A stretch of 64,000 nucleotides of DNA, from the NCBI RefSeq assembly GCF_004362245.1, contig NZ_SNWM01000005.1:310001-374000 (forward strand). The letters are read 5' to 3'. The notes beneath the pieces were generated by a model. The model was not told where the DNA came from. It saw only the letters and a program-made list of their open reading frames with translations, and searched no databases. This DNA is from Pedobacter duraquae. Its GTDB lineage: Bacteria > Bacteroidota > Bacteroidia > Sphingobacteriales > Sphingobacteriaceae. Both the position numbers and the translations under genes were made by a program. Positions within the stretch are counted from its first letter, which is position 1. Each line of letters begins with the position of its first letter. This document shows positions 25,828 through 34,199 of the stretch, piece after piece.

Positions 25828-28029
25828 TTACACTGGCAAACTAAAGTGAAATACAGATCCTTTACCAGGCTCACTTTCTGCCCAAATTTTACCATTATGA
25901 TGTTGCACAATCTCTGCACTGAGGTATAGCCCAATGCCAAAACCAGAAATAAGATGCATAGCCTCACTTTCCACCCGGTAGAAGCGATCGAATAAGCGTG
26001 GCAAATCCTTCGCCGGCACCCCCATGCCATGGTCTTTAACACTAATCTGCGCAACATCGTCCTTGATATCACAAAGAATCTCTATATCTGCACCAGACGG
26101 TGAATATTTGATAGCGTTACTGATGAGATTTGATATTACTGATCCAATTTTGTCTTTGTCGGCAAAAACTTTAACCGGTGCACAAGGTTCAAAGATGATC
26201 TTATGGTGTGTAGAAAGAATTTGTGCATCCTCGATGTACTCTTTTACCAGTTGATCCAGGTTGAAATGCTGTTTATTCAGCTGGATCTTGCCAGACTCCA
26301 ATCTGGAGATATTTAAGAATCCATTGATCAGGGTAGTCATTTTTTTAACTTGATCCGTAACTTTGCCCAGTGCACTTACACCAAAGGTATCTTCATTTTT
26401 AACAGCTTTTGCTTGCAGTACTTGAGCGTAAGCATTTAAAGAGGTGAGTGGTGTTTTAAGCTCATGGCTCACCATTCCTATGAAGTCATTCTTACGCTGC
26501 TCATCCTTTTTCTGCTCAGTAATATCCATTACTACGCCAGAGAAAATAGTGTATTTACCCAACTCGTCCTTGCTGATCCTACCTACCGAGCGTAACCAGA
26601 TTACTTCGCCATTGTCAAAGCGGTTTTGGGTAAAAGAGACATCATATAAGCCACCATCTTTAATGGCTTGCTCAATATCCTTAACCACCAACTCACGATG
26701 TTCTTCGGTAATTTGCCCAATTGCCTGGTCGTATGTCATCGGCGTCTGGCCTTCATAACCATAAAGTCTGGCCAGCACGGCATTGTAATGCAAGTCTTTT
26801 GTTATCGGGTCTATGTGCCATGATCCAAGTCCGGCAGCCTCTATGGCTAGTTCCAGTTTAGCTTCAGCGCTTTCCTTTTCCCTGATCAGTTGCTGCAGGT
26901 GATCGCGTGATTCGTTCAGCTCTTCATTTGTGGCTGCAAGTTCTTCGTTTGTCGTAGCAAGTTCTTCATTAGCAGCAGCTAGTTCTTCATTGATGGCTGA
27001 TTGCTCCTCCATCAGTTCCTGCTCTCTTAAGCGTGCAATCGCGCGTTCTGTTACATCTATACTTAGCGAAAGGATGCTATGCGTATTTCCTTCCGCATCT
27101 TTAATCGGTGTATAGGAATAGTCCCGATAAAATTTTTGTTTTACGCCATCAATCACCAACTCTGCTTCAGCCTCAAATCTGCTATACGCAATTCCGGTGC
27201 GGTATACTTCCGCTAATATCTCTGGGAAAGCCTGTGTTTTAATTTCAGGGAGAATCTCCAAAAGCGGCAACCCTATGATGCTTTCATCTCTGTTCCAAAG
27301 CTCCAAAAGGGCATTGTTGATGGTTTTCATCTTCATCTCCGGGCCTTCCATTACGCAGATGCCGGCGGGCACTTCATTTACAATAGTATCCAAAAGCTGA
27401 TGCTGGGCAATAAGGTCTGTCTGGACTTTAAATAGCTCAGCAGCGCGTCGCATTACGCGCTGTTCCAGTTCCTTATTTAGTGTTACTAAGCTTTCCTGGC
27501 TCTCTTTTAAGCTTTCTACAGTTTTGCTTAGTTCTTCATTCGTTGCAAAAAGCTCTTCGTTGGTCGCAGCAAGCTCTTCATGTAAAGTCTGTTCACGGTG
27601 ATGTGCATCATGTAGTTCCTTCTGACTGAGGATATGGCGGGTGATATTTCTGGTTGTTACGATCAGATAGGCTGGTTGCTCGGCCTCTTCGGCTACGGGC
27701 ATTAGTTCGACTTGCCACCAGGCTACGGGATCTGCTTCATCATTTAAAGATGAGATTTCAAATTCTTCAATATTAATCTGCTCATTGGTTTGCAGGGAGT
27801 TCGTTAGTGCTTCTTCTAGTTTAATCCGCTCAGGTGTAACTTCGCCAGGGTTGCAAAATAGGTTGATAAGCGATTGATTCAGAATGTTTTCTTTTAATGC
27901 ACCTGTTGTTTCAAGATAAGAATTATTTACTTCCATTATTGTGTATTCTGGAAAGTTGGTTCTTACAACAAGGCGTGGTACAGGCATCCTAAAATAAGCC
28001 TGAAAGAAAGAGTTTTTAAGTTTATCCAT
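25828..28029 (-). CDS. soluble multi-PAS sensor histidine kinase
   Basis: A 733-residue kinase from ATG 28029 (MDKLKNSFFQAYF); an upstream TTG is less likely. No membrane segment is seen. Three PAS units are separated by coiled coils; one linker repeats NEEL (ELAAANEELATTNEELAATN). The last PAS (GLGSWHIDPITKDLHYN) leads to the DHp IGMVSHELKTPLTSLNAYAQ and a full ATPase domain (NLISNAIKYSP, DHGMGVP, GFGIGLYLS). It is a cytoplasmic kinase with no adjacent response regulator, so its partner is encoded elsewhere. The lone receiver at 32857 is one possibility. Confidence 0.92.
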   Translation of the reverse strand: MDKLKNSFFQAYFRMPVPRLVVRTNFPEYTIMEVNNSYLETTGALKENILNQSLINLFCNPGEVTPERIKLEEALTNSLQTNEQINIEEFEISSLNDEADPVAWWQVELMPVAEEAEQPAYLIVTTRNITRHILSQKELHDAHHREQTLHEELAATNEELFATNEELSKTVESLKESQESLVTLNKELEQRVMRRAAELFKVQTDLIAQHQLLDTIVNEVPAGICVMEGPEMKMKTINNALLELWNRDESIIGLPLLEILPEIKTQAFPEILAEVYRTGIAYSRFEAEAELVIDGVKQKFYRDYSYTPIKDAEGNTHSILSLSIDVTERAIARLREQELMEEQSAINEELAAANEELATTNEELAATNEELNESRDHLQQLIREKESAEAKLELAIEAAGLGSWHIDPITKDLHYNAVLARLYGYEGQTPMTYDQAIGQITEEHRELVVKDIEQAIKDGGLYDVSFTQNRFDNGEVIWLRSVGRISKDELGKYTIFSGVVMDITEQKKDEQRKNDFIGMVSHELKTPLTSLNAYAQVLQAKAVKNEDTFGVSALGKVTDQVKKMTTLINGFLNISRLESGKIQLNKQHFNLDQLVKEYIEDAQILSTHHKIIFEPCAPVKVFADKDKIGSVISNLISNAIKYSPSGADIEILCDIKDDVAQISVKDHGMGVPAKDLPRLFDRFYRVESEAMHLISGFGIGLYLSAEIVQHHNGKIWAESEPGKGSVFHFSLPV

Positions 28030-28242
28030 TCGAGATTGCTGAGCAATTGCGAATGTAAGCAAGCTACTTTATAGATACTAACCTAAGTGGTAATAATTTA
28101 GCAGTATTGTTGTGAATTTGTTCTTATTAACTTCAGTCCAACGAAGCGTTTAATATAATCCGGGCCGAACTATTTAAATCAAGCCGCTCCTTCAGTCACT
28201 AATAATGACAATGTAAGGGGTATATTGCCAAAGTTTACACAC

Positions 28243-28728
28243 TCAGAATTTCTGACCATATAGGATAATAAACGGCCTTTCTATATGTTCCCCCTTTGAA
28301 TTTAATATGTGCTCCGTTCTGTGCAGCACTTGTATGTCGCCAAAGCCACAAGTCTCAAAAAATGTCCTCACCTCTGACACCGAATAAAACCTGAAATCGA
28401 AAACCGTCCATGGAAGTGCTGCACCAAACTCTTTTTCTACAAAAGCTACAACAAACCTGCCCTTTGCTTTTAACGCGCGATGCACTGCCGCAAACTGGTT
28501 GATGGGTTTCTCCCAGAAATAAATCGTATTGAGCGCATAGCAGCAATCCAGAGACGCAGATGGGACATTTCCACACCCGTCAAAGTCGATCTCTAAAATT
28601 TTTGTTTCCGCAGGCAACCACATCGCTGCTATCACATCCAGTACTATCCGATTGGCTGTTGTCAAAGTTGTTTCCCTGCTACGGTTGTCCAAAACTTTTT
28701 TTTCCCTCAATTTCATCTGCTGTTCCAT
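28243..28728 (-). CDS. shortened class I methyltransferase-like protein
   Basis: A 161-residue protein with the second half of a class I methyltransferase: SLDCCYALNTIYFWEKPI, RALKAKGRFVVAF and SVSEVRTFFETCGFGDI. The SAM-binding first strand reads KILEIDFDGCGN where an ExGxGxG loop is expected, and the following 30-40 residues (second strand, acidic ribose-binding residue) seem to be missing. Catalysis is therefore doubtful. It may be a decayed enzyme or a domain kept for another purpose. Start at 28728; MKLREKK at 28716 is an alternative. Confidence 0.65.
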   Translation of the reverse strand: MEQQMKLREKKVLDNRSRETTLTTANRIVLDVIAAMWLPAETKILEIDFDGCGNVPSASLDCCYALNTIYFWEKPINQFAAVHRALKAKGRFVVAFVEKEFGAALPWTVFDFRFYSVSEVRTFFETCGFGDIQVLHRTEHILNSKGEHIERPFIILYGQKF

Positions 28729-28869
28729 ACATTAAGCATTGGTAAGCCTGCAAATAGACGAATGACCTTGCTCAAAATCTTTACACAAACCGGAGTTTGC
28801 TTTATACAAAATGGATTTTTGTTAAAACTTTTTAATCAGTTTCTTTATTTTTTTACCATAATTGTAATT

Positions 28870-29853
28870 ATGGGCATTAATGTGGGTAAGCAGTATGGGA
28901 GTTGGAAAAATGTTGGTGGCAGGTTTATTCCCATCACTAACGAAGGCCAATTGCTCAAAGAAACCAGACAGACATACACATTTTCTTTCAGCGAGGCCGA
29001 GTTGGTGCAGATCACCGCTCCGGATTTTTATATCGTTTATGGCGATATCTTATTTAAACAACACCAGCTCTATTTTAAGCCTACGGCGGATAAACCTGAT
29101 ATGCTTAAATTGCGTTTCACGCTCTCCGGAAGCGGAGCTATATATAACCAGGTAAACAAGCAACAATATTTGTTCAATGCCAACCAGCAGAACATTATTT
29201 ATATGCCTGAGTTGGATGGGACGGCCCAATATGATACCGACCACAATTACTGCTTCTTTGAAGTCCACTTTGCCAAAGAAAGATTTTTGCAACTTGCCGA
29301 ACACGCTTCTCAGGCCTTAAAAATCTTAGCCGATCATATGGATGCCGGCCGCTATGCGCAAATAGCTGTGCAAAGTTTGCCTATATCACTGGACATGCAC
29401 GAATGTATCCGTGAGATCCTGAATTGCGACTATCCTGAAGGACTAAAGCTTATGTTTTTACAGTCAAAATGTATAGAACTACTCGTGCTTCAGGCAAATG
29501 CCTTTGAACGGGCAGCCTCCAAGAAAAACCTGTACTCTGATTACGATCAGGACTGCTTATACCACGCACGCGATTACCTGATTCAAAATATTCAACAACC
29601 ACCGTCAGTTACTGAACTTGCCAGGGTATGTGGAATCAATGAGTTTAAGCTGAAGCAGGGATTTAGGAAGCTGTTCGACAATAGTGTGATTGGTTACTTG
29701 AGCGATTACAAACTAAAACATGCTAAAACATTGTTGTTAGACGGTGTTGCGATAAAATCTGTGGCATTCGACCTTGGTTATTCTTCCGTCCAGCACTTCA
29801 GCACTGCATTCCGTAAAAAGTTTGGTCAACCTCCAGGATCTTTAAAAAATTAA
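28870..29853 (+). CDS. AraC-family transcriptional regulator
   Basis: A 327-residue protein from ATG 28870 (MGINVGKQYGSW). A frame open from 28762 adds a hydrophobic, AT-rich stretch that looks non-coding. The N-terminal 200 residues are a beta-rich sensor domain (LRFTLSGSGAIYNQV, YCFFEVHFAKERFLQL). The C-terminal AraC domain is clear: VTELARVCGINEFKLKQGFR, then IKSVAFDLGYSSVQHFSTAF and FRKKFGQPPGSL. The effector is unknown. It converges with the GH43 gene, overlapping by 4 bases. Confidence 0.88.
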   Translation: MGINVGKQYGSWKNVGGRFIPITNEGQLLKETRQTYTFSFSEAELVQITAPDFYIVYGDILFKQHQLYFKPTADKPDMLKLRFTLSGSGAIYNQVNKQQYLFNANQQNIIYMPELDGTAQYDTDHNYCFFEVHFAKERFLQLAEHASQALKILADHMDAGRYAQIAVQSLPISLDMHECIREILNCDYPEGLKLMFLQSKCIELLVLQANAFERAASKKNLYSDYDQDCLYHARDYLIQNIQQPPSVTELARVCGINEFKLKQGFRKLFDNSVIGYLSDYKLKHAKTLLLDGVAIKSVAFDLGYSSVQHFSTAFRKKFGQPPGSLKN

Positions 29854-30830
29854 AGTTTGCTTGCCCCAACTCCCTCAAATGTAATTTGGACAGGTTTTAT
29901 ATACCCATTCTCGTCAAACTCCATTTTCTCTATGCAGGTTACCCTGTGATTGCCATTCGTTTCTCCCAAAGGCCTGCGGTGGTATAAGATGTAATATTCT
30001 TTGGTCTTTGGATTTTGAATAACGGAGTTGTGCCCCGCTCCGGTAGCGATAGCTGTATCTTGCTTAAGAATCCTGTCGATGCGCTTAAATGGTCCAATGG
30101 GGGAGTCTGCAATTGCATAGGCAACAAAATAATTAGGGCCTGTCCAACCACCCTCAGACCACATAAAGTAATATTTGCCATTGCGCATAAACATAAACGG
30201 TCCCTCAACATAGTTTTCAGGTGTAATTTCTTTATAGGTAGAGCCATCAGGAAATGGCACTACGCTTTTAAAATCATCGCTAAGCTTCACAACATTACAG
30301 TGTTTCCAGCCACCGTAATACAAGTAATACTGTCCGTCTTTATCGTTGAAAATATATTGGTCTATAGGCTGAGCGCCATTATGGAACTTATCGATCAGCG
30401 GCTTGCCAATATGGTCTATAAACGGACCTTCAGGCTTATTTGATACCGCTACGCCGATTCCACCAAGCTCATCGTTGTTTTGTATATCATTGGCGCCAAA
30501 GAATAGATAATATTTATTGTCCTTTTTTGTAATCGATGGAGCCCACATTGCCTTGTCGGCCCACTTAACATCTTTGTTCTGTAGAATGTTAGGGTGCTTT
30601 GTCCAGTTAATCAGGTCTTTGGAGCTAAAGGCATCCATAAAAACCTGTTCTTTATACTTTGCTGAGTAGGTAGGATATACCCAGTACTCTCTTCCAAATA
30701 TTGCCCCCTCTGGATCGGCATACCAACCTGGAAATATAGGATTACCAGACGTTTTTTGAGCTGCTTTCTGTTGTGCAAAAATAGCAGAGGTAAAGAAAAC
30801 TAAACAAAGTAACAGATTAGATGTGCGCAT
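29850..30830 (-). CDS. secreted glycoside hydrolase family 43 enzyme
   Basis: A 326-residue protein; ATG 30830 gives a signal peptide (MRTSNLLLCLVFFTSAIFAQ). Five-bladed propeller features of GH43 are visible: NPIFPGWYADPEGAIF holds the catalytic base Asp, AMWAPSITKKDNKYYLFFG is the second conserved block, and NYVEGPFMFMRNGKYYFMWS holds the general acid Glu. GH43 enzymes act on arabinose- or xylose-containing side chains. It stands alone without Sus genes, so the glycan cannot be inferred. Confidence 0.9.
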   Translation of the reverse strand: MRTSNLLLCLVFFTSAIFAQQKAAQKTSGNPIFPGWYADPEGAIFGREYWVYPTYSAKYKEQVFMDAFSSKDLINWTKHPNILQNKDVKWADKAMWAPSITKKDNKYYLFFGANDIQNNDELGGIGVAVSNKPEGPFIDHIGKPLIDKFHNGAQPIDQYIFNDKDGQYYLYYGGWKHCNVVKLSDDFKSVVPFPDGSTYKEITPENYVEGPFMFMRNGKYYFMWSEGGWTGPNYFVAYAIADSPIGPFKRIDRILKQDTAIATGAGHNSVIQNPKTKEYYILYHRRPLGETNGNHRVTCIEKMEFDENGYIKPVQITFEGVGASKL

Positions 30831-30998
30831 TTGGTTTTTTTTGATCAAGCATTAAAGCTACATTTTTTTGTAAATGCGGCAAAACCATTTTAGACGATTC
30901 ATAGTAAACTTGAAGGCGTAGTTGAACCTGTAATTTGCAAATAAAATTACTGAGCACGATAATTGTAAGCTAGCCTCTGAAAATCAAAACGCTATACT

Positions 30999-32102
30999 AT
31001 GAACCACGCTACAAAGAAAACCAATAACAGGCTGACTAGTCTATTGTACACCGGTGTTCTGGCTACTTGCTTAACCGCATGCAGTTCTTCTGGTAAAAAG
31101 GGAGATACACCTGCTGATACTACAGTCACAACAACTTCGGCTACAACTTCAACCAGCACCGCAGCCCCATCCATCTCATCAGAAACTCCTGGAACTACAG
31201 AAGTATTTAAAGATTTTGACTGGAATACCGTCCCGGTGTCGACAGCTGAAATTGGTGCATTTCCTTACCTTACAGCTCCATCAGGCTTTTACATCGGAGA
31301 GAAGGATAGCTATTCAGAATCTAAAACGGGATATTCTACAGTCTCGGATTTCAACAAATTGTTCATATTTACAGGATCGTCTTTTTATAATGCTGAAGGA
31401 AAAGTTGGTAAGTTGAAGTTCCGGATGAAAGGCGACAATGTGGAATGGAACCAATATAAATTTGATAGTAGTGTCGAAAAATATCTGACAAGCATTGGTG
31501 CTAAGCTGATTGGTAAGATGAAACTCGACGATGCCAAGAAGAAATTTCTTAACAAAGATGATGACATGGCGATCCATAACCACATGGTTGGTGATCCTTA
31601 TAACGTTCCAGTACGTTTTTACGCCTTAAATCATGCAAAAGGTAAAGTCATGTTTCAGGTATTCTCTAATACTGCGGAGGGCGATGTTGGTGTTGTAGAG
31701 CTAGCAGGATTTGAACAGACAATCAAGGCGCCTACGGCTGCACAAATGAAGAAAGATATCGATGCAACCGGAAAAGCAATCCTGAATATTAATTTCGATA
31801 CTGATAAATCAACATTACAGCCTGAAGGCCAAAAGGCCGTTGATGAGATCTTAGCCTTATTGAAAAATGATGGCTCATTAAAACTAGCCATCGAAGGGCA
31901 TACAGATAATGCAGGCGCAGCTGCGCACAATAAAATGTTGTCAGCAGCACGTGCAAATACCATCCTGAAATCTTTAACCAGTCGCGGGATAGCAACCAAC
32001 AGATTAACCGCTACTGGCTTCGGAGCAGAACGGCCCTTAGTTGCTAACGATAGCGAAGCCAACATGGCACGTAATAGAAGAGTAGAATTGGTTAAGAAAT
32101 AA
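30999..32102 (+). CDS. OmpA-family lipoprotein
   Basis: A 367-residue lipoprotein with lipobox LTAC (Cys28) and a threonine/serine-rich linker after it. The C-terminal OmpA domain binds peptidoglycan: INFDTDKSTLQPEGQKAVDE, IEGHTDNAGAAAHNKMLS and NRLTATGFGAERP with RNRRVEL at the end. The central 150 residues (FPYLTAPSGFYIGEKD) are a separate beta domain I do not recognise. It probably anchors the outer membrane to the cell wall. It converges with a small lipoprotein gene 6 bases away. Confidence 0.92.
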   Translation: MNHATKKTNNRLTSLLYTGVLATCLTACSSSGKKGDTPADTTVTTTSATTSTSTAAPSISSETPGTTEVFKDFDWNTVPVSTAEIGAFPYLTAPSGFYIGEKDSYSESKTGYSTVSDFNKLFIFTGSSFYNAEGKVGKLKFRMKGDNVEWNQYKFDSSVEKYLTSIGAKLIGKMKLDDAKKKFLNKDDDMAIHNHMVGDPYNVPVRFYALNHAKGKVMFQVFSNTAEGDVGVVELAGFEQTIKAPTAAQMKKDIDATGKAILNINFDTDKSTLQPEGQKAVDEILALLKNDGSLKLAIEGHTDNAGAAAHNKMLSAARANTILKSLTSRGIATNRLTATGFGAERPLVANDSEANMARNRRVELVKK

Positions 32103-32108
32103 TGTCGC

Positions 32109-32681
32109 CTACCTTTTCCGAAGAAACTCCAGGTGTCTTGCCTTAAGTTCTTCGGAAAAGGTTGCATTAACAAATTTGTCGTCAATCTGGCCATTGCTGC
32201 CAAAATACCCCTTCCGTATTTCCTGCCTCCCAAATTCGGCTAGTTTCCCCATAGCCACTTTACCAACCTGTGGCATCCTGTCTCTGGGAATCACAAATGT
32301 AGGAAGTCCGGCAAAGTAGATCGTCCATTTAGACATATTCTGTGCGGCATACAGCACGTAGACATAATCCAGCGCTGCCGATGTATCGTTATCCTGTATC
32401 AGTAACAACAGATACGCCCTGTCTTTTCTTGTGTTAAAAAATATTTCATCATCAACCTTCCATGTGCACTCTTTGAGAAATCGTACCTCCTCAATATTAT
32501 CCCCAATCCATTTGTTGATGTTCTGGTCAGCGATTTTTTGTAATGCGCTATACCTGACGTCTGCGCTGCGTTGGTTGATTGGTACCATTGGTAATTGTGG
32601 CTTCTCATTGGCATTCGAACAGGCACCGAGCAGTACCGATGTAAAAAGGACTGAAACCAGCATTATCCTGTATGTCGTCAT
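32109..32681 (-). CDS. hypothetical lipoprotein, 190 aa
   Basis: A 190-residue lipoprotein from ATG 32681; an in-frame TTG at 32687 is less likely. The signal peptide ends LLGAC. The mature part has no family I recognise: it contains ECTWKVDDEIFFNTRKDRAY, a stretch with YVYVLYAAQNMSKWTIYFAG and a basic, helical C-terminus. The last codons (FSEELKARHLEFLRKR) hold both arms of a 15-bp inverted repeat, so the 3' end doubles as a terminator-like structure. Confidence 0.7.
   Translation of the reverse strand: MTTYRIMLVSVLFTSVLLGACSNANEKPQLPMVPINQRSADVRYSALQKIADQNINKWIGDNIEEVRFLKECTWKVDDEIFFNTRKDRAYLLLLIQDNDTSAALDYVYVLYAAQNMSKWTIYFAGLPTFVIPRDRMPQVGKVAMGKLAEFGRQEIRKGYFGSNGQIDDKFVNATFSEELKARHLEFLRKR
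32111..32162. terminator. 15-bp inverted repeat inside the 3' end of a gene
   Basis: ACCTTTTCCGAAGAA (32111-32125) pairs perfectly with TTCTTCGGAAAAGGT (32148-32162), with a 22-base loop. It lies just after the OmpA stop at 32102 and within the last codons of the opposite gene, and probably serves as a terminator for the OmpA transcript. Confidence 0.55.
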
Positions 32682-32856
32682 GGCCAAAAGAGATCAACAT
32701 TCAAGCCAGTATCTGTCTTAAACTTTGACGTACTGTTCTGTCGCAATTGTCAATATTCCCCCCGTAATTATTAACGTATCTTAAACCGTCAGTTAAGTTG
32801 TATTAAATTGAAACTTTTAGATAGTCAGCTAGTTGTATTTTAAACTGCCCGATTTT

Positions 32857-33228
32857 ATGAAGAAGATATTAGTTGTTGAAGATAATGAAGTAATTCTTCA
32901 AATGATCACGTTGTTGCTAGAACTAGAAGGCTATACCGTGGTGCCTTTGGCCGAAGGCTGTGCTTTAAAGACAGTGATCGAAAACGTTTACCCAGACGTA
33001 ATTTTGATGGATGTTTTGCTGGGTGACATGGATGGTCGTCTTTTATGTTCTGCCATAAAGAAGGATCCTATCACTGCTACGATCCCTGTGATCCTCATGT
33101 CTGCTGGAGACGAGTGTCAGCTTGCTCAAATGGAGCAGCAATGTTTACCTAACGATTTCCTTGCTAAACCATTCGATATAAGTTGCCTCGTTCAAAAAGT
33201 TAAGCGCCAACTTATTAAAATTCAGTGA
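32857..33228 (+). CDS. single-domain response regulator
   Basis: A 123-residue CheY-like receiver starting MKKILVVEDNE at ATG 32857 (a TTG at 32833 is in frame but unlikely). Phospho-acceptor Asp52 is in ILMDVLLGDMDG; the conserved Thr/Ser is in VILMSAGDE and Lys in LAKPFD. There is no output domain and no adjacent kinase. It could take phosphate from the orphan kinases or isolated DHp proteins of this window; that is speculation. Confidence 0.9.
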   Translation: MKKILVVEDNEVILQMITLLLELEGYTVVPLAEGCALKTVIENVYPDVILMDVLLGDMDGRLLCSAIKKDPITATIPVILMSAGDECQLAQMEQQCLPNDFLAKPFDISCLVQKVKRQLIKIQ

Positions 33229-33247
33229 TGTAATTATTCGTTACCCC

Positions 33248-34048
33248 TCATCCATTCAATTCCGGGAACAAGGTTTTTGTAACTTCTTTCCAGGCTCTTT
33301 TTGAAACATCCTTGTCAAGGCATTCTTCCAGAAGTGTTTTGAACTGTTCCTGTTCGCTTGCTCCATCAATAATCAGCGATTTACTGTACATGAAATACTG
33401 TAATGCCCGTTTTCGTGTTTCTTTGTTTTCATAGGGATCAAACAGGATTTGCCGGCATAACTCCACATTTTTATTGGTAATGGGATGTTTCTTATATTCC
33501 TTGTATTTTTTTCCGTAAAGCTGGTTGTTGATAAAAGACTGCCTCTTATTATATGACTGGTTGTTCTTTAGCGCTGAAGCGAAAAGCGCTGAGATTTGGT
33601 TTATGATAGCCTGTTCCAAACCAAAATCCTGATAGCCTATAATCCCCATCTGGTTATAGCGGTTGCAGGTTTCTAAATAGGCCATCTTTGCAAATAATGT
33701 GCTTTCTCTAACCTGATAAGTTGTAGCTCCCCTGTATACATCATAGGTAGGTTGGTAACACAAAATAATAAGATTTTTACCCTGCTCGCTGGCGTATTCG
33801 AATTCCTCTTCCCAGGTTATATCAGCATATGTACTCTTGATCACAAAAATGATAAGATCAGATGCATCGATAGTCAATTGAGAACTGAACTTATGGGCCT
33901 TAGGCCCGCCAAACTGGTCGAAGAAAAATATACCGTTGATAAAGGTAACGGGCTTTTGCAGATTTAGCGATCTGCAAGCGTTAAAATAATCTTCAAGGTA
34001 ACATTGTGTATCGGCAGCACCGCAAAACATGACAGATGGTGAAAGCAT
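33248..34048 (-). CDS. hypothetical protein with a TIR/DUF4062-like N-terminal fold
   Basis: A 266-residue soluble protein. The first 100 residues alternate hydrophobic strands and helices: SVMFCGAAD, LEDYFNACRSLN, IDASDLIIFVIKSTYADI, then WEEEFEYASEQGKNLIILCY (79-98). The last pattern (acidic residues, helix, glycine-lysine, strand) resembles the end of TIR, DUF4062 and nucleoside-deoxyribosyltransferase-like domains, with a candidate catalytic glutamate. The C-terminal half is lysine- and helix-rich, with no recognised domain. Proteins with such folds often act in immunity, but no other defence gene adjoins. The assignment is by pattern only. Confidence 0.45.
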   Translation of the reverse strand: MLSPSVMFCGAADTQCYLEDYFNACRSLNLQKPVTFINGIFFFDQFGGPKAHKFSSQLTIDASDLIIFVIKSTYADITWEEEFEYASEQGKNLIILCYQPTYDVYRGATTYQVRESTLFAKMAYLETCNRYNQMGIIGYQDFGLEQAIINQISALFASALKNNQSYNKRQSFINNQLYGKKYKEYKKHPITNKNVELCRQILFDPYENKETRKRALQYFMYSKSLIIDGASEQEQFKTLLEECLDKDVSKRAWKEVTKTLFPELNG

Positions 34049-34199
34049 AAATTATGGGTATACTATCAAAACTATGTTTTGTGCATGCATACCACAATAC
34101 CTAAATGTTGGTATTTGTGTTACTGGCTTGATTTTAGATATCTCTTGATAATAACATTGACTTCGATGTTGATCTATTGGTAAATTGATTCATACCGTT

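Noticed and set aside
26880..27010. Short tandem DNA repeats
   Set aside because: They come from the coiled-coil linker of the multi-PAS kinase (repeated NEEL units) and are coding.
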